DNA of 64,000 nucleotides, taken from Parapedobacter luteus. GTDB lineage: Bacteria; Bacteroidota; Bacteroidia; Sphingobacteriales; Sphingobacteriaceae. Shown piece after piece: positions 38,671-46,278 of the stretch. A program made the position numbers and the translations under genes. Position 1 is the first letter of the stretch. Each line of letters opens with the position of its first letter. Below the pieces are notes generated by a model. The model did no database searches. It saw nothing but the letters and a program-made list of their open reading frames with translations, and was not told the DNA's origin. The stretch covers positions 558,001 through 622,000 of the forward strand of contig NZ_FUYS01000001.1 in NCBI RefSeq assembly GCF_900168055.1, given 5' to 3'.

Positions 38671-39945
38671 ATGCATATCGATAAACATCAGATCACGCAG
38701 CATAATGAACAATTGGAGGTGTCCCATCGGCGCAGATTCATGCGACTGGCCGATGAGTTGCCCAATGCCGAACAGGTTATAGGGCGATTGGTTGATTTTG
38801 AGGTCGCTATACCGAGCTGGGCACTGGGCACCGGCGGGACACGCTTTGGCCGGTTCTCCGGAGGGGGCGAACCACGCAACCTGGAAGAAAAAATAGCGGA
38901 TATTGGGGTACTGCACGCACTTAACCGCTCCAGCGGCGCGATATCGCTGCATATTCCCTGGGATATTCCGGAAGACTATGCAGCTATCCGCAGCTTGGCC
39001 CAGCAAAACGGGTTGGTGTTTGATGCCATGAATTCCAATACCTTTCAAGACCAGCCGGGGCAGACGCTTAGCTACAAATTCGGCTCCATGCAGCATGTGG
39101 ATAAAGCCGTCCGCAAGCAGGCCGTTGAACACAATATCGAAGTCATCAAGCACGGCATCGAACTGGGGTCGAAGTCGCTGACCGTCTGGTTGGCTGACGG
39201 GTCGAGCTTCCCGGGGCAGTTGAATTTCCGTAAGGCCTTCCAGAATACGCTGGAAAGCTTGCAGGAGGTCTACGAAGCATTGCCCGGTGATTGGAAGATG
39301 TTTGTCGAATATAAAGCATTCGAGCCCAACTTTTATTCCACTACGGTCGGGGACTGGGGGCAGTCGTTGCTGTATTCCAATAAACTGGGCGATAAAGCTT
39401 ATACGTTGGTTGATTTGGGACATCACCTGCCCAATGCGAATATCGAACAGATTGTCGCGTTGTTACTGATGGAAGGCAAGCTTGGTGGTTTCCATTTCAA
39501 TGATTCCAAGTACGGCGATGACGACCTGACTACCGGAAGTGTCAAACCTTATCAACTGTTTCTGATATTCAATGAGCTGGTCGAAGGAATGGACAACCGT
39601 GGAATGGATCACACGAACGATCTGGGTTGGATGATTGATGCCTCACACAACCTTAAAGACCCGCTTGAAGACCTGCTGCAGTCCGTAGAAGCGATACTCA
39701 TCGCCTATGCGCAAGCGCTGTTGGTCGATCGCGTGGCATTGGTTGAAGCCCAGGCTGCCAATGACGTTGTGCGGGCACAAGAGCTATTACAGCAGGCGTT
39801 CCGTACTGATGTGCGTCCCCTGGTTGCCGAGGCGAGGCTGCGCGCGGGGGGCGCTTTGAACCCCTTGCAGCTATTTAGGGAGCTGGATGTGCGAGGCCAA
39901 CTGATTAGCGAACGGGGAACGAAAACCACGGCCACCGGATTATAA
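38671..39945 (+). CDS. rhaI: L-rhamnose isomerase (RhaI / Pseudomonas stutzeri type)
   Basis: This 424-residue TIM-barrel metalloenzyme interconverts L-rhamnose and L-rhamnulose. It belongs to the RhaI branch rather than the E. coli RhaA branch: it has the features VEYKAFEPNFYSTTVGDWG (metal-binding glutamate), LVDLGHHLPNANIEQ (aspartate, histidine) and GGFHFNDSKYGDDDLT (histidine and aspartates). It lies between the aldolase and kinase genes, 10 bp before the latter. Confidence 0.92.
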   Translation: MHIDKHQITQHNEQLEVSHRRRFMRLADELPNAEQVIGRLVDFEVAIPSWALGTGGTRFGRFSGGGEPRNLEEKIADIGVLHALNRSSGAISLHIPWDIPEDYAAIRSLAQQNGLVFDAMNSNTFQDQPGQTLSYKFGSMQHVDKAVRKQAVEHNIEVIKHGIELGSKSLTVWLADGSSFPGQLNFRKAFQNTLESLQEVYEALPGDWKMFVEYKAFEPNFYSTTVGDWGQSLLYSNKLGDKAYTLVDLGHHLPNANIEQIVALLLMEGKLGGFHFNDSKYGDDDLTTGSVKPYQLFLIFNELVEGMDNRGMDHTNDLGWMIDASHNLKDPLEDLLQSVEAILIAYAQALLVDRVALVEAQAANDVVRAQELLQQAFRTDVRPLVAEARLRAGGALNPLQLFRELDVRGQLISERGTKTTATGL

Positions 39946-39955
39946 GGATTGAACG

Positions 39956-41350
39956 ATGAAAACACCAGTCATAGCCGTATTCGATGTAGGCAAAACCAAT
40001 AAGAAACTGTTTCTGTTCAACGAACAGTATAAGATAGTCTTTGAGCGTTCGGCCCGGTTCACCGAGACGGTGGATGAGGATGGCGACCCTTGCGAGAACC
40101 TCGAAAGCTTGCGCCTGTCGGTATTCGATTCGTTACATGAAGTGTTTAGAAAACCCGAATTTGAAGTGCGGGCGATCAACTTTGCCGCTTACGGGGCAAG
40201 CTTGGTGTATGTCGATGAGGACGGCAAGCCATTGGCACCGCTGTATAATTACCTGAAACCTTATCCGGAGGAATTGCAACGCAAGTTTTATGAGACTTAC
40301 GGGGGAATGGAAACCGTAGCGTTCACCACGGCCTCCCCCGTGTTGGGTAGCCTCAATTCGGGCATGCAACTATACCGGTTGAAGTATGAGCGCCCGGCGC
40401 TCTTTGAACGTATCCATTTTGCTTTGCACCTACCCCAGTACCTGAGTTTCCTTGTTTCGGGTCGGATGTACTCCGATATGACAAGCATTGGTTGTCACAC
40501 CCATCTTTGGGACTTTACCAAGCGTGATTATCACGAATGGGTATACCGGGAAGGGATCATCGATAAGTTGGCGCCGCTGGCACGGGCGGATGAGGTCTAT
40601 CCGGCGTCCTTCCCCGGAAACGGCTATGGAGTGGGCACTGGGTTGCATGACAGCTCGGCTGCATTGATTCCTTATTTGGTTAGCTTCCATGAGCCGTTCG
40701 TACTTATTTCCACGGGCACCTGGTGTATAAGCCTCAACCCATTTAATCACACACCGCTTACGAAAGCGGAATTGGAGGCCGACTGCCTATGTTACCTGCA
40801 TTACAAAGGCACGCCGGTGAAGGCTTCCCGCTTATTTGCGGGGTATGAACACGAACACCAGGTGAAGCGGATCGCCGAACATTTTGGACAGCCATCCAGC
40901 CGGTACCGCAATATGACCTATGACCGGAGCATCGTTTCTAAGTTGCAGCAAGAAAAAGGAGGGCCCATGCCCATCGGAGGCAAGGTGTCGGCTTTTGCGC
41001 AGCGCAACCTGTCGGACTTTGTGTCCTATGAAGAGGCTTATCACCGCTTGATTATGGATTTGATAGCATTGCAGCAGCTATCTACCCAGCTGGTGATTAA
41101 AGGGTCAGCGGTGAAACGTATTTTTGTGGATGGTGGGTTTAGCAAAAATACCATTTACATGAATCTGTTGGCAAAGGCATTTCCGGATATGGAAGTCTTT
41201 GCGGCATCGATGGCGCAAGCCACGGCGGTAGGTGCCGCACTGGCCATCCACGAGGCCTGGAACAGTAGGCCTATGCCGAACGATCTCATTGAATTGCGGT
41301 TTTATGCACAGGCGGAAAAAAAAGAAAAAACAGAAAAAAATGAACCCTGA
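39956..41350 (+). CDS. Rhamnulokinase-like FGGY-family sugar kinase
   Basis: A 464-residue carbohydrate kinase with the N-terminal phosphate-binding loop VFDVGKTNKKLF (residues 7-18) and the C-terminal FGGY-type motif RIFVDGGFSKNTIYMNLLAKAF. Operon context assigns it to phosphorylation of L-rhamnulose at O1. The sequence is not a close match to E. coli RhaB, so I leave the symbol blank. Its last 11 bases overlap the start of the next gene, implying coupled translation. Confidence 0.88.
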   Translation: MKTPVIAVFDVGKTNKKLFLFNEQYKIVFERSARFTETVDEDGDPCENLESLRLSVFDSLHEVFRKPEFEVRAINFAAYGASLVYVDEDGKPLAPLYNYLKPYPEELQRKFYETYGGMETVAFTTASPVLGSLNSGMQLYRLKYERPALFERIHFALHLPQYLSFLVSGRMYSDMTSIGCHTHLWDFTKRDYHEWVYREGIIDKLAPLARADEVYPASFPGNGYGVGTGLHDSSAALIPYLVSFHEPFVLISTGTWCISLNPFNHTPLTKAELEADCLCYLHYKGTPVKASRLFAGYEHEHQVKRIAEHFGQPSSRYRNMTYDRSIVSKLQQEKGGPMPIGGKVSAFAQRNLSDFVSYEEAYHRLIMDLIALQQLSTQLVIKGSAVKRIFVDGGFSKNTIYMNLLAKAFPDMEVFAASMAQATAVGAALAIHEAWNSRPMPNDLIELRFYAQAEKKEKTEKNEP

Positions 41351-42500
41351 TTTACTCAAGTACAACCCTCAGTATCCTTCTGTCAGCGATTTGAAGCGAA
41401 AAGCCAAACGCCGTATTCCGAAATTCGCTTTCGATTACCTCGAAGGTGGGTGCAATGAAGAGATAAACCTTTGGCGCAATGAAGCCGATTTCCGCGATGT
41501 CCAGCTGATCCCGAGATACCTCAAAAAACACTTTGGGGTCGATATGCGTACCGAATTATTCGGTCATGTGTACGATGCCCCTTTTGGTATATCGCCCATC
41601 GGATTACAAGGACTGATGTGGCCCAACGCGCCGGAAATATTGGCCAAAGCGGCCCTGAAACACAATATACCGTACACATTGAGTACAGTCTCCACAAGCA
41701 GTATCGAGCGCATAGCGGAGGTGACCGAGTCGCAATTTTGGTTCCAGCTGTACCACCCCACGGAAAACAAGCTGCGGGATGATATCCTTAGAAGGCTTGA
41801 AGCGGTGCAATGCCCGGTGCTCGTGGTCTTGGTGGATGTCCCCTCTTTTGGACTTCGTTACCGGGAGATCAAAGCGGGGCTTTCCATGCCGCCCAAGATG
41901 ACGATTAACAATTTTTTGCAGGCTGCGGCGCGTCCGGCCTGGGCGTTTGAGACCTTACGGGTCGGTATCCCTGAGTTTGCAACATTGAAGCCCTATATGG
42001 GCAAAGATCTCAACCTGAGCCAGCTGGGTAAATTTATGAACGCTACGTTTACCGGCCGCGTAGACGCGGATAAGGTGAAAGCCCTCCGGGACCTATGGAA
42101 AGGCAAACTTGTTATCAAGGGCGTAGTGTGTGAGGAGGATATGGAGGAGAGCATCCGCATTGGCGCAGACGGGATTATTGTATCCAACCATGGCGGAAGA
42201 CAAATTGATGCTGGTGAATCGACCATCAAACCGCTGAAGGGACTGGCGGATAAATATGGTGATAGGATGAAAATCATGATCGACAGCGGGTTGCGGTCCG
42301 GCCCGGATATCGGACGGTCGCTGGCTTGCGGAGCACATTTTACGTTCATGGGACGTCCGTTTATGTATGGTGTAGCGGCACTGGGCCGAGAAGGAGGTGA
42401 CCACACCATTGCCATGCTAAAAGCACAACTCAAACAGGTGATGGAACAGGTGTGCTGCGAGAAAATTGGAGATTTTCCGGCGACTTTGGTTTCCAAATGA
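41340..42500 (+). CDS. lldD: FMN-dependent L-lactate dehydrogenase (LldD-like)
   Basis: A 386-residue FMN-dependent alpha-hydroxy-acid dehydrogenase. Markers are FAFDYLEGGCNEEINLWRNE near the N-terminus and the catalytic histidine/arginine motif SNHGGRQ (H284), followed by ESTIKPLKGLADK and the phosphate-binding GRPFMYG. In this operon it would oxidise the L-lactate formed from lactaldehyde to pyruvate and pass electrons to the respiratory chain. The start at 41340 overlaps the kinase end; a longer upstream frame lies wholly inside the kinase gene and is rejected. Its stop is directly followed, in frame, by a GH78 relic. Confidence 0.9.
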   Translation: MNPDLLKYNPQYPSVSDLKRKAKRRIPKFAFDYLEGGCNEEINLWRNEADFRDVQLIPRYLKKHFGVDMRTELFGHVYDAPFGISPIGLQGLMWPNAPEILAKAALKHNIPYTLSTVSTSSIERIAEVTESQFWFQLYHPTENKLRDDILRRLEAVQCPVLVVLVDVPSFGLRYREIKAGLSMPPKMTINNFLQAAARPAWAFETLRVGIPEFATLKPYMGKDLNLSQLGKFMNATFTGRVDADKVKALRDLWKGKLVIKGVVCEEDMEESIRIGADGIIVSNHGGRQIDAGESTIKPLKGLADKYGDRMKIMIDSGLRSGPDIGRSLACGAHFTFMGRPFMYGVAALGREGGDHTIAMLKAQLKQVMEQVCCEKIGDFPATLVSK

Positions 42501-42740
42501 GAACACCAACCGGGGTTCAAACACGTGGTGATTGAGTCTCACTTCGTGGAAGGGCTGGATCATTTCGAAGCGACGTTTGAGGGGGCCTACGGGGCGATTA
42601 AGAGCGGCTGGAAAAAGAGGGGTACGCGGGTAGACCTGGATATCGTCATCCTGCCAATAGCAGCTACCTTGATATTGTCCGGCGATGAGTGTCGTGTATT
42701 GTCTGCGGGTAGTCATCGCATCAGGTTTCCGAATGACTGA
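42501..42740 (+). pseudogene. 3' remnant of a GH78 alpha-L-rhamnosidase
   Basis: From 42501 to TGA at 42738-42740 the frame reads QPGFKHVVIESHFVEGLDHF, EATFEGAYGAIKSGWKKRG and VDLDIVILPIAATLILSG, which resembles the C-terminal beta-sandwich end of GH78 rhamnosidases. The catalytic (alpha/alpha)6 domain is absent. The scrap begins immediately after the lldD stop and in the same frame, so a deletion probably removed most of a rhamnosidase gene that once followed lldD. The assignment is from memory of GH78 C-termini. Confidence 0.78.
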
Positions 42741-42774
42741 AAGCTATCGCGATTGTTTTTTCTATTTTTACGCC

Positions 42775-43857
42775 ATGGAACCGCTTAAAGAAATGTTCAA
42801 CCGTGCGTTCTATGTGAATTTTGCGCAGGCCTTTGGCAACGTCGACAAACACTTTCATGTAGAAGCATTCATCGATGATGTCACCCGTGGCATTGATAGG
42901 CTTTCGCTAAACGGCCGGCTGCGCAACACGTCTATTATGCTTCATCGACACCTGCCGGACGATTTCAACAAGGCTGTAGCGATCCTGTATGCTGCGGCTC
43001 CCTTATTGCCTGCAGGCTACACGGCATTGGTTTTGCCTGATTATGTGGCATTATATGGAAAGCAGCATTTTGATCAGTCTATGGAGGCACTTCAGTATTT
43101 TACCACGTTAGGCTCGGCAGAATTTGCCATCCGCGAGTTTCTCAAGACGGATTTGGTAAAAACACTGGATGTCATGCATAAATGGGCCGATGATAAAAAC
43201 GTTCATGTCAGACGGCTAGCTTCAGAAGGCAGCCGTCCGCGGCTTCCTTGGTCTTTTAAGTTGGCGGAAATTATTAAACAACCGGCACTTACTCAAGGTA
43301 TTCTGGAGAAACTGAGTGCAGACGAAGCGCTTTACGTGCGGAAATCCGTTGCCAATCACCTGAATGATCACTCCAAGGACAATGCCTCCTATATGTTGAA
43401 CTTGGTCAGTGGCTGGGACAAGACGAACAAACACACTTCCTGGATCATCAAACATGCTATTCGGACGCTTGTCAAGCGTGGCGACAGAGAGGCGCTGAAG
43501 ATCTTCGGCTTTGAGGGCGAAGTGTCTGTGGTATTGGAAAACTTATATACGGATAAAATTTCGCTCCGCTTAGGCGACACCCTGTCTTTCGGTTTCGGGC
43601 TAAAAAGCGAAAGCGAGCAGCAGCAAAAACTGGTCGTTGATTATGCCATTCATTACGTAAAGGCTTCCGGTGTGCGTATGAAAAAGGTATACAAGCTAAG
43701 GGAAGTGCTGCTTTTACCCGGGCAAGCGGTACAATTCAGCAAAAGGCAACCCTTCCTGGATTTGACCACCCGCAAGCATTACGCGGGGGAGCACCTTCTG
43801 GAGATCCTTGTCAATGGAAACACGTTGGGCAAAGTGCGGTTTGTGTTGCATATATAA
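42775..43857 (+). CDS. AlkD-like DNA alkylation repair protein (HEAT-like repeats)
   Basis: A 360-residue protein of the DNA-alkylation-repair HEAT-repeat family, which in characterised AlkC/AlkD members are DNA glycosylases that remove alkylated bases without flipping. Helical repeats fill about residues 1-240, including VHVRRLASEGSRPRLPWSFKL and LYVRKSVANHLNDHSKDN. A C-terminal beta-rich part (about 245-360) resembles the extra domain of AlkC-type proteins. I start it at 42775 (MEPLKEMFNRAFY); the upstream frame runs into the GH78 relic. Confidence 0.85.
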   Translation: MEPLKEMFNRAFYVNFAQAFGNVDKHFHVEAFIDDVTRGIDRLSLNGRLRNTSIMLHRHLPDDFNKAVAILYAAAPLLPAGYTALVLPDYVALYGKQHFDQSMEALQYFTTLGSAEFAIREFLKTDLVKTLDVMHKWADDKNVHVRRLASEGSRPRLPWSFKLAEIIKQPALTQGILEKLSADEALYVRKSVANHLNDHSKDNASYMLNLVSGWDKTNKHTSWIIKHAIRTLVKRGDREALKIFGFEGEVSVVLENLYTDKISLRLGDTLSFGFGLKSESEQQQKLVVDYAIHYVKASGVRMKKVYKLREVLLLPGQAVQFSKRQPFLDLTTRKHYAGEHLLEILVNGNTLGKVRFVLHI

Positions 43858-43882
43858 ATAAGTAAGTTAATCGGCAAAACTG

Positions 43883-43913
43883 TTTGCCGTCAGCGTACGC
43901 TTTCCTATCTTTG
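43883..43913 (+). promoter_or_regulatory. Bacteroidota-type promoter of the flavin monooxygenase-like gene
   Basis: TTTG (43883-43886), a 19-bp spacer and TATCTTTG (43906-43913) match the consensus perfectly. The ATG at 43917 lies only three bases beyond, so transcription would start at or within a base or two of the start codon, suggesting a leaderless message. Confidence 0.7.
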
Positions 43914-43916
43914 GAA

Positions 43917-45032
43917 ATGGATACGCCAACTTTGCAATCGGCTTCAAGGCTGGTGTACAAAACGGGCATTGCCGTTATCGGCGCCGGCCAAGCAGGCTTG
44001 TCCGCCGCGTACCACCTCAAAAAGCAAGGGCTTGAAATCGGCCGGGGTTTTGTCGTGTTAGACCAATCTTCCCATCCAGGGGGTGCTTGGCAATACCGAT
44101 GGCCATCACTCACCTTGCGCACCGTCAACCGTATCCATGACCTGCCGGGGCTTCCCTTTTCAGACACGGTAGCCGGTAATCAACCGGAGGTGCAGGCTAA
44201 CCTTGCCGTACCACACTATTTCGAGGTGTACGAAAAGACATTCGGTCTCACCGTTTATCGGCCGGTAAAGGTAAAGGTTGTTTGTGAGCGCGACAGCCGG
44301 TTTCGTGTGGAGACCGATCGCGGTTTTTTTTCGTCGCAGGGTATCATCAATGCTACGGGCACCTGGGAGACCCCCTATGTTCCTGTTTATCCGGGCGCAG
44401 GGTTGTTTGAGGGCGTCCAGCTGCATACCCGGGATTATCAGACAGCTGACGCGTTCGTGGGCAAGCATGTCGTCATTGTGGGCGGGGGGATATCGGCCAT
44501 CCAACTGCTCGACGAAATTTCGCGTGTGACAACCACGACATGGGTGACTAGAAAGGAGCCGATTTTTCGTAGCGGCCCATTTGGCGAGAAAGCGGGCCGC
44601 GATGCCGTAGCCATCGTGGAGGCCCGTGTGCGTAAGGGGTTGCCGCCCGGTTCTGTGGTGTCCGTCACCGGATTGCCATGGAGCCCCGCAATCGATGCCA
44701 TGCGCAAGCGAGGTGTGTTGGATAGGCAGCCGATGTTCAGCGAAATCACGGCGCATGGTGTACGGTGGCCCGATGGCCGTGAAGTGATGGCCGATGTCAT
44801 TCTGTGGTGTACCGGCTTCCGTAGTTCGTTGGATCACCTGATGCCTTTGATGCTAAAGGAGGAGCACGGAGGCATCGTCATGGGAGGGCGGCTGGCTACC
44901 ATGGTAGCAAAAAATCCGCGCATCCACTTGGTCGGTTACGGCCCTTCGGCGTCTACCATCGGAGCCAACCGCGCCGGAAGGGCTGCGGCGACCGAGCTCA
45001 TGGATTACCTGGGGTTGACTCATGCGCGTTGA
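43917..45032 (+). CDS. Flavin monooxygenase-like FAD/NAD(P)-binding protein
   Basis: A 371-residue two-dinucleotide-fold flavoprotein of the CzcO/flavin monooxygenase type. The FAD loop is IAVIGAGQAGLSAAYHL, followed by GGAWQYRWPSLTLRT, and the NADPH loop is VVIVGGGISAIQLLDEI. The C-terminal part has the usual VILWCTGFRSSLDHL. Such proteins oxidise soft nucleophiles or organic substrates with O2 and NADPH; the substrate is unknown. It faces the regulator gene convergently with only 14 bp between stops. Confidence 0.85.
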   Translation: MDTPTLQSASRLVYKTGIAVIGAGQAGLSAAYHLKKQGLEIGRGFVVLDQSSHPGGAWQYRWPSLTLRTVNRIHDLPGLPFSDTVAGNQPEVQANLAVPHYFEVYEKTFGLTVYRPVKVKVVCERDSRFRVETDRGFFSSQGIINATGTWETPYVPVYPGAGLFEGVQLHTRDYQTADAFVGKHVVIVGGGISAIQLLDEISRVTTTTWVTRKEPIFRSGPFGEKAGRDAVAIVEARVRKGLPPGSVVSVTGLPWSPAIDAMRKRGVLDRQPMFSEITAHGVRWPDGREVMADVILWCTGFRSSLDHLMPLMLKEEHGGIVMGGRLATMVAKNPRIHLVGYGPSASTIGANRAGRAAATELMDYLGLTHAR

Positions 45033-45046
45033 AATGCTGGCGATAT

Positions 45047-46069
45047 TCAAAGCGAATTGCGGACAATGACATGGGTCGGGTTACGTATCGACACCGTTTC
45101 ACGATGGAGGATCGCGTTACTGACCGCCCTGCCCATCGCCTCAAAATCCGTGGAAATCACCGTAATGCCATCTTCAAGAACTTCCTTCACGGCGGTGTCG
45201 TTATAGGAAATTAACCCAATATCCTTGCCGAGTTTGTAGCCTTTGCCCCGGGCGAGTTTGATGAGGGCTACATCGTCCGTGTCGTATCGGCTAAACGTGA
45301 TGTACGCATTTCCTTTCTTGAAATTACCGGCTTCCACTTCATGCTGGATGGCGTAAGGAATGTGATGTTCGAGGCAAAATTTCAGGAAACCATCGACGAC
45401 ATGGCGGGCATGTGTGGCTTCCGTCGGCGCGATGAGCAAAAGTTTCTTATAGGTGGTAATCCGTTGTTTAAGTTGTGTGAGCCCGCTGTAAATGTCGTGT
45501 TCAAAATCCTGGAATACACAGGAATAATCGCCGTCTAACCCCGGTTGGTCGTAATCAATGATGATGCGTTTTTGTGGCGGGATAAGGTTCAGCGTATCGG
45601 AAGGGTCGTCTTTCAAAAAAGTGGCGACGACAAAGTGCGTGTAATTATTCAGGTTTTCGCGGATGAGGTTCTCGAATACCTTAAGGTTGTGGTGGTGGAA
45701 GTATACGTCTACATCGGCGACATCTTTCAACTGATCGAATAAGGTGTGGTAAAATCGATCACGCATGATGTTCATTTTGTCCAACAACAAAAACACGCGG
45801 TAGGTATGGTCTACCGATTTTTTCTTGACGTAGTACCCTTTTCTGTAGACCGATTCGATAATACCCTTCTCAAGGAGGTGATTCAACCCTTTCAACAACG
45901 TCTCTTTACTCATCCCCAGTTCCTTTTCGAATTGCTTCAAGGACGGCAACCGGTCGCCGATATGGAGTTTATCAGATTCGATTAATTGATTGATATGATC
46001 GACCAGCTGCATGTATTTCATGCGTTGGTTAGCAGGAGCTGCAAGGCTATCAATGGCGGTTGTCTGCAT
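45047..46069 (-). CDS. GntR-type regulator with LacI-like sensor domain (AraR-like)
   Basis: A 340-residue transcription factor: winged helix of the GntR family (about 10-80; DRLPSLKQFEKELGMSKETLLKGLNHL) joined to a periplasmic-binding-protein-like sensor of the LacI type (about 90-340; RYDTDDVALIKLARGKGYKLGKDIGLISYND, ending in the dimer-interface pattern). This is the architecture of Bacillus AraR, which binds a sugar and leaves its operator. It is divergent from the downstream susC-led locus and shares a 209-bp control region with it, so it probably represses that locus. I start it at 46069 (MQTTAIDSLAAPANQ), beneath its promoter. Confidence 0.88.
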   Translation of the reverse strand: MQTTAIDSLAAPANQRMKYMQLVDHINQLIESDKLHIGDRLPSLKQFEKELGMSKETLLKGLNHLLEKGIIESVYRKGYYVKKKSVDHTYRVFLLLDKMNIMRDRFYHTLFDQLKDVADVDVYFHHHNLKVFENLIRENLNNYTHFVVATFLKDDPSDTLNLIPPQKRIIIDYDQPGLDGDYSCVFQDFEHDIYSGLTQLKQRITTYKKLLLIAPTEATHARHVVDGFLKFCLEHHIPYAIQHEVEAGNFKKGNAYITFSRYDTDDVALIKLARGKGYKLGKDIGLISYNDTAVKEVLEDGITVISTDFEAMGRAVSNAILHRETVSIRNPTHVIVRNSL

Positions 46070-46078
46070 AGTAGGATA

Positions 46079-46109
46079 CAAAAGTAAAGAAATACCAGTG
46101 CAAACCAAA
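46079..46109 (-). promoter_or_regulatory. Bacteroidota-type promoter of the AraR-like regulator
   Basis: On the minus strand TTTG (46109-46106), 19 bp, then TACTTTTG (46086-46079): a perfect consensus match. The ATG at 46069 lies nine bases further, leaving a leader of only a few nucleotides. Confidence 0.72.
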
Positions 46110-46176
46110 CCATATATGATGTGCCATTGACTGTTTCGGACATTAACTGACTGATAAAGCCGTTTTTCCAAAAATA

Positions 46177-46209
46177 TTTGGAGATATGAAACCAAATGTA
46201 GTATACTTG
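46177..46209 (+). promoter_or_regulatory. Promoter of the third susC locus
   Basis: TTTG (46177-46180) and TATACTTG (46202-46209) are separated by 21 bp; the second element has one mismatch to TAnnTTTG. Transcription would begin near 46213, at the edge of the putative operator. Confidence 0.55.
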
Positions 46210-46214
46210 CAATG

Positions 46215-46244
46215 TGGTTTAAAATACCAGACCACACCAGACCA
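46215..46244 (+). promoter_or_regulatory. Putative operator: palindrome and tandem 9-mers
   Basis: Just after the inferred transcription start lie the imperfect palindrome TGGTTTAAAATACCA (46215-46229) and two copies of ACCAGACCA (46226-46234 and 46236-46244), ten bases apart, one helical turn. The outer arms AAACCA (46189-46194) and TGGTTT (46215-46220) also match in inverted orientation. The position fits a repressor that blocks the susC promoter; the adjacent AraR-like regulator is the natural candidate. Confidence 0.5.
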
Positions 46245-46278
46245 GTTATGAGGGAAAGTAACCAATTATGAGTAAGCC

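Noticed and set aside
42525..42740. A free-standing 71-codon gene between lldD and the alkylation repair gene
   Set aside because: The similarity to GH78 continues upstream to the lldD stop in the same frame, so it is the tail of a lost gene.
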